DNA of 64,000 bases from Desmodus rotundus. Taxonomy: Eukaryota; Chordata; Mammalia; Chiroptera; Phyllostomidae. The notes under the pieces were generated by a model that ran no database searches, was not told the DNA's origin, and worked only from the letters and a program-made list of their open reading frames with translations. Shown here one piece after another: positions 58,691 through 64,000 of this stretch (within the stretch, counting starts at the first letter, position 1; every line of letters starts with the position of its first letter). Both the position numbers and the translations under genes were made by a program. The stretch lies in assembly GCF_022682495.2 (NCBI RefSeq), contig NC_071387.1, positions 194,596,143 through 194,660,142 of the forward strand, in the 5' to 3' direction.

Positions 58691-59320
58691 GAGGGCTGTC
58701 TAGAAAGTATCCAGCTCCATAATATGAAAAATAGAAACATTTGTTGAAGATACAAGATACAGGAAACATTGTACATAAGACAATGATGCCTTCATCACCT
58801 TCAAAGTAGGCACCTTGGGACCTCACACAGTTCTCCCAATCACCATCAGCTGCTCTGTTGTATTTTCCTGAATTTCATTAATGGTCTGAAATCTCTTCCC
58901 TTTTAAAGGGCTGTATAGGGGCTGAGTCACCTGGGTGATTTGATGTTTAGCCTAAAAAACTCTGCATGAGGCATGATGAATGAGCGGTCACACTGTCATG
59001 ATGAAGCTGTCAGTCACCAGTTGCCCATAGCTGCAGCCTTCTGAATCATCTGAATAATTTCTTTGGCAGAATGTTCAAGAATAACACAACATTTGATGCA
59101 GATTCATTGCTGTACTTTCTCAGACATTTTGAATGTGATGGCCACACAATACACATACTAACTCAATGGCATCTGCTGCCCCCACTGACTAGTACAATGA
59201 GATTGTCATTGTTCATGCACGTACATTCCAGTCCACTCTCCTTGGCTGCCAGATTAGATCAATGTTATACAAACCGTTCTCCCTAAATTAACAATAGTTG
59301 GAATTTTTCTGTACAGACCA
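58691..59320 (-). mobile_element. Mariner-family DNA transposon fossil
   Basis: The left end GAGGGCTGTCTAGAAAGTAT follows a TA (58689-58690). The right end reads TGGTCTGTACAGAAAAATTC on the opposite strand, giving imperfect inverted repeats (16 of 24 matching). The - strand carries a decayed transposase: QLHHDSVTAHS (HHD codons at 59003-58995) corresponds to the mariner catalytic 'HHDNAPAH' motif, with a stop just upstream. At 630 bases it is about half a full mariner, so much of the coding region is gone. It is a dead copy. Confidence 0.82.
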
Positions 59321-59344
59321 TGAAGATATGATTATTTAATCCAT

Positions 59345-59548
59345 TTGGGGGATACGTTAGTTGATTTTAGAGAGACGGGAAGAGGGAGAGGTGAATGAGA
59401 GAGAAACATCCATCGGTTGTCTTCTGTATGCATCCTGATTGGGAATGGAACCCGTAATCTAGGTATGTGCCCTAGATAGGAATTGAACCCACAAACTTTT
59501 GGTGCACAGTAAGACACTTCAACTGACTAAGCTGCCTGGCCAGGGCCA
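59345..59548 (-). mobile_element. VES-type SINE, older copy
   Basis: On the + strand it shows 'GAGAGAGAAACATCCATCGG', TGGGAATGGAACCCGTAATC, 'CTAGGTATGTGCCCTAGATA', 'GGAATTGAACCCACAAACTT' (complement of the B box) and 'CTAAGCTGCCTGGCCAGGGC' (complement of the head). The internal 'aacctaggtatgtgccctga'-like segment is typical of VES SINEs. Confidence 0.9.
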
Positions 59549-61369
59549 CAGTTTATTATATTTGAAAGATATAATGTGATTATATAAAGTTAAATAATAG
59601 CTATAATAATAAAATTCAAATTTCACTTTATCTTTTTTAGCTTGACTTACCCCTTTTAATACACTGCTAGACACAAATATTATGTATAAGGACTTTCAAT
59701 ATTATTTCCCAAAATAGCTTTAGTGCTTGATTATTCATCTCTTCAGTGTTTATGAAGCAAATGTGACCATTGGTTTTACTATGCATGGTGATTTTAATAT
59801 TCATTATAAAATGCTGACTACTTATCTTACTTCTTTCCCTGGAACTAGAGTCTTTTATTTTTCAATGATGTAGCTCAATATTTTAATATAAGGTGTTTTT
59901 GACCCTGTGTTTTCTCCCATTGTTTCTGTGTTCAGATGTTATTTGTGCTGGGAAATAATATTAGATTTGCCTTCCTATCACAGAAAGTTTAAAGTCTTTA
60001 TAGATGCTTAAACTTAATGAAAAAATTATACTAAGTTAAAATAGTATGCTACGAGAAGTTGTCAATGACACTAAGCAAGAGTATTCTATTTTCTAAGTAG
60101 TCCAGTTTCAAAAATCTAAGAATCGAATGTGGACTTTCCATGATTGGGCCTTGCTTTGCTGTCAGCTGATTTCACATCCAATTAGCTGTAGGGAATTTCA
60201 AGAAGCCACCCCTCCTTTTGAGTATGCATTGTGCCATTCAGAGATTTGTAACCCAAATTACATTATCTATAAGTCATCTCTCTAAATATTTGAAGAGGCA
60301 TATCAGTTTTGTAAAACTTAATCTGCTTTAATTGAATTATAGAAAGTGATTACTTTTAGTTTTTTAACTTCTAATAAATATTTGATATTTCACTTATATT
60401 CAGCATTCTTACATTAATTGTGCTTATCCCTTTTAAATATGGTATATAAAATGGTCTACAGCTCTCCAAATTAAACAATATATGATGCAATGTTTATTAC
60501 TATGTATACCTGATCTCTATAAGCAGTCTAAAAATTTGTTAATAATTGCATCACTAACATTAAATGATGGTTTAGGTTAAATAGGGAAGTATACGTAAAA
60601 ATATATCTTCCTCTTTAAATTGTTTTTAAATATTTTTTTATTTAACCAATGTGTATAGTGATTGGTTAAAAAGCTATGATCTCCTCTCTCTCCCTTTTTC
60701 TCTGTCTCTTTCTCAGTGCGCATGTCCTCATATACACAGACATCACATACATGTATTTTTATTACAAAAAGGATTGTATTAAAATAATGTAGCTGAATTA
60801 CTAAAGCCTGAGCCTTGACAAACAGACATTGCCAAAACAAATACCAACCATCACTTAAAAATAAAGTGGAGTTGTTTTTTTATTTTAAAAATGGTTTAAA
60901 TTGCATTTTTGTTTTGCACTATTTAAAAGAATCAAATAAAAACTGGATGACAATTACATTGTTCTTGGTAAATGTATGTGTGAGAGATTTAAATGAATAG
61001 GAATGTAAATAATCTAAACACTATTTAAGTAATCAATACTGGGAAGGTAACATAACTTTGCCAATGTGTATTTTCATATTCAGTGTAAATAAAATTATTT
61101 TATATTAACCACTACATTTTGACTTAAAATATAAACTTGAAGTGTCACAACTTTATGTAAAACTCATTATTTTCCCTAAGGCTATGTGATTAATAAAACA
61201 AATATTATATAGAATTTTGCCTTATTTTTTGCCCTTATTCTATCTGTGGTTAACTGTACCTGGTATTATTTTTGAACATGCCAATGATATAGTTATTTTC
61301 AAGGACATTAGTACCGCATCATGTCTTATGAACTGTTAATCCTATGTTTTCATTTTGATCTTCCTCTCA
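59549..61369. other. AT-rich unique sequence
   Basis: No gene or repeat family is recognised. A CT-rich run lies at about 60679-60715. Confidence 0.5.
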
Positions 61370-62570
61370 GCAGGATTTGACTGAAAACCACTCCCAATTT
61401 CTTGAAAAACCTCCATTTCCAGGAATCAGTGACAATAGAAAACCATTATTCTTTTCTTTTTTCTTGGGACACCTTTGAAACTTTCCTTCTGGCCCTCACA
61501 ACATTAGAGTTAAGCTTTAGCGCTCTGTCTCAGCCCTTGTCCTCTCTTACTGTGGATTGTCATCCAGTCTCAAGGTTTGAAATCATCTACATTCTGATGA
61601 TTGCCAGATTCATATCTATTGTCTTGATATCTCCCATGAAACTTGTCCACATTTCCAGCAGACTACTCAGAATCTTCTTTTGGAAATGTTGTAAGTATCC
61701 ATTACTTACACGCTCAGAAGAGGACACTTAATTGCCCCCTCTCCACTCCCTTCAGTTCAAGATTGATTCGTTTCCATGTTATTTCATAAACATATCACAT
61801 AATTTATCCTGGGTTAATCTATTCATGTACTACTCTCAGAGAGTGCCTTCTCTTGGTCTGTCTCCAACATATTTCCCAAATGTGCTTATTTTCTTCTATT
61901 TCCACCAATTCTATTTATTATACATTGATTACCTTTTACTCAGGCTAATATATACAAGAGCTTAAGAAATAGATCTGGATTGTTGTTTTTAATATATTAA
62001 ATCATGTCAAATCTCTGATTAAAATCATCCGAAGTCTTTTTACTTAAATTAGGACAAACCCAACCTTTCTCTCACGATTAAGAAATCTGATTCTTTCCTC
62101 CTCTTGCAGGGAAATCTTTGCAAGGTTCCTCTCTATATCCTAGTTACACTAATATTCTTCTTACTCCTCGGTTATCCCTTGTTTATTCCCATCTGTTGAT
62201 CTTTGTTTCTGTTGCTTCCTTTGCTTGGGAATCTATTTCCCAAGCATGTGTATGTGACTGTTTTTTCTCTATCATTAAGCCTTTCATTCACATGTTACCT
62301 TATTACCTTGACCATTCTACTTAAGGTAACTTCCCAGCCACTACATTTCTCATGCTGATTTATAACCATTTGATCACTCTCTGAAATTTCATATCTATGT
62401 GAGTGATTAGGTGTCTATATCCCTCTCAGATGCACGATGGAAGAGGAAGCTCCGTGGTGGCAGGGTTTGTTTGACTTGCTCAGTTATGCATTTCCAGTGC
62501 TTGTTACTATGATTGACATATTACAGAGAAATGTTGGTAAACATTGTTCTGGGTGAATATTAGTGAAATG
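61370..62570 (+). mobile_element. LINE-2 copy, + strand
   Basis: It follows L2 from just upstream of the reverse-transcriptase YADD box to the 3' end. At 61590 the L2 frame reads HSDDCQIHI against the consensus YADDSQIYI. Later landmarks are 'TTAAATCATGTCAAATCTCT' (consensus 'aaaacataagtcagatcatgtcact'), a pyrimidine-rich stretch, 'TATCATTAAGCCTTTCATTC', 'CATGTTACCTTATTACCTTG', 'GGTGGCAGGGTTTGTTTGAC', 'CAGTTATGCATTTCCAGTGC' and 'AGAGAAATGTTGGTAAACAT'. The coding region is dead. Confidence 0.75.
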
Positions 62571-62869
62571 CCACCTAATTAAGTAAAATAACAGATAACC
62601 ACTTTAATTTTTCAGAAAAAAAGATTGCTTCAACTTTATGTTTGAAAACATTTCATTATTTCAGCTTTATTTATTTTTTAAATTATTAGATTAATGACTT
62701 ACTTGTGCCAGACACAGCCATGTGAGATATGTCTTCTTTGTTAATTTATTTATGGATACACTAGTAAATTCTGGATCAGGCAATTTAGCATCACTACTGT
62801 ACTTTAATTGTCTTTTGATTAAGAATATTATATCATCAAATATAATTTACTACATGGTTCCTTATTATT
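62571..62869. other. AT-rich unique sequence
   Basis: Nothing is recognised between the LINE-2 tail and the AT repeat. Confidence 0.5.
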
Positions 62870-63065
62870 TTATATTATATCAATTCCATCATTGATACAT
62901 ATATAATATAATACTATATATAGTGTTATGTAGTACTTATTACATCATACATAATTATTGTATATTGTATACTATATTATAATATATGATATTATGATAT
63001 AAAATATTATATATAATGCATGGTATGTTATATTATATTAATTATATTATATTATATATCAATGC
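62870..63065. repeat. AT-rich low-complexity repeat (TATAATA)n-like
   Basis: Nearly pure A and T with recurring TATAT, ATTAT and TATATTA words. Similar short words, TATATCAATTCCATCATTG on the left and TATATCAATGCCACCACTA on the right, bracket it. Confidence 0.8.
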
Positions 63066-63824
63066 CACCACTAATATATCTACAATTTAAATCTGCAAAC
63101 CCACTTTCTGGAGAAGGCAGGTTTGCATATTTCCTTCATTATAAAAATATGACACATTAAAAGAAAAACAAAATACATTTTAAAATTATAAATGTGAAAT
63201 ATTCTCCAGTATCTATTTTTAGTTTTTTAATAGTCGCTATTCAAGCAGCTATTACAGATGCTGTGAAGCTCAAACTTCATTTTTATATGTCAACATTATA
63301 ACTATTGCTATAGAAATGAAGAGGTCATGAAAACAATAAGCATTGTTTAAGAATTATACATTTAACTCATTTTCATAAAAAAAAGATAAAAGCCATCACA
63401 AAATTGACAATTGCTTTACAAATCAGGAAGGGATTTAATGCCTAAACAAGATCATTATTCTTAAAAAACTTTAAAAAGTATGTTATCCAACATATGTACT
63501 AACATTATTAAGAATAAAAAATCACTTAATTATGTTAATTATTTAATTCTAAATTAATTATTTAATAAACAATTCTAAGTGAATGCAATTTGCATTAGAA
63601 ATTTTGAAATACATATGTTTTGTATATTTTGTACAACTAAGGAAATTGAGTACTGTTAAAATATAATACTGTGGTTACAAAATGTGTGCAAAAATGCCTC
63701 TGGAAACATCACTGAACTTGTAAGTGTGCCTCAAGGTATTTTAACTTTTCAGAGGAAACGAGTGTTCTTTGACACAAACCAATGTTCTGTACCTCAGCAC
63801 TGCTGTTATATTCCGGTGGGACAA
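63066..63824. other. AT-rich unique sequence
   Basis: No gene or repeat family is recognised. Confidence 0.5.
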
Positions 63825-64000
63825 GCACAGGCCGAGGAACAGGCTGCCTAGATTTGTTCCCACTCACTAGCCCTGCAATCTCAAGTAAGACAGAATCCTC
63901 TCAGTGACTCGTTCTCCTTATCTGTAAAAAGATAATTATATTTACACGGCATCATTATTGTGAGAATTTAAATGTAATACATTTGGCATGTTCATAGCAA
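63825..64000 (+). mobile_element. MIR SINE, truncated by the window end
   Basis: 'GACAAGCACAGGCCGAGGAA', 'CAGGCTGCCTAGATTTGTTC', 'CTCACTAGCCCTGCAATCTC' and 'GTTCTCCTTATCTGTAAAAA' are followed by 'GTGAGAATTTAAATGTAATA' in the order of the MIR consensus. Confidence 0.78.

Noticed and set aside
1..64000. Search for CRISPR arrays, bacterial operons, integrases or a novel defence or biosynthetic system
   Set aside because: The window is vertebrate interspersed-repeat DNA. There are no regularly spaced repeats with unique spacers, no dense gene layout and no coding sequence outside transposable elements.

Overview
This window looks like non-coding mammalian nuclear DNA from a bat. The lineage call rests on repeats. 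Seven tRNA-derived SINEs carry the head 'CCTGGCTGGTGTAGCTCAG' and a tail like 'CTCTTTCTCCCTCCC...AAAATAAATAAAATC', the VES-type SINE of bats. Many LINE-1 3' ends carry the bat-type tail 'GGGACAACTGTAATTGAACA'. The head variant resembles noctilionoid (for example phyllostomid) copies more than Myotis copies, but that is inference from memory.

I find no host protein-coding gene or exon. The longest open frames fall inside LINE-1, LINE-2 or LTR sequence, or are antisense to them. The window is best read as a gene desert or part of a very long intron, with AT-rich unique sequence in between. The only RNA-gene-like features are a full-length U1 snRNA copy (about 42.5 kb, + strand) and a U6 snRNA copy (about 37.8 kb, - strand). 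Both look like pseudogenes.

Layout. 0-3.6 kb: an ERV LTR cut by the window edge, a LINE-1 ORF2 fragment, an unassigned GC-rich block, a LINE-1 3' end and a SINE. 3.6-7.9 kb: mostly unique with two MIR relics. 7.9-12.2 kb: a dense nest of LINE-1 pieces (two with 5' inversions), SINEs, a solo LTR inserted in LINE-1, and MaLR LTRs. 13.4-18.6 kb: a LINE-1 3' end, a hAT element with target-site duplications, an ERV LTR, a SINE and a MaLR LTR. 20-25.2 kb: LINE-1 ends, a SINE, an ancient LTR-like repeat and microsatellites. 28.2-30.1 kb: a 1.3-kb LINE-1 and a MaLR piece. 30.8-36.5 kb: a LINE-1 end, two LINE-2 copies (one interrupted by a tiny LINE-1) and a MIR. 37.8-43.3 kb: U6, an unassigned GC-rich block, a MaLR LTR, U1 and an old LINE-like tail. 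47.5-54.5 kb: a GC-rich LTR-like block, LINE-1, a second hAT copy, an ERV LTR, a SINE and LINE-1. 57.7-59.6 kb: an LTR fragment, an inverted LINE-1, a mariner fossil and a SINE. 61.4-64 kb: LINE-2, an AT-rich repeat and a MIR running off the end.

The elements form a stratigraphy of insertions: MIR, LINE-2 and MaLR oldest; then hAT, mariner and older LINE-1; then bat LINE-1, VES SINEs and ERV LTRs. I see no sign of a novel biological system. The most informative points are the repeated LINE-1 twin-priming signatures, the nested insertions, the snRNA copies, and a few GC-rich blocks I could not assign.
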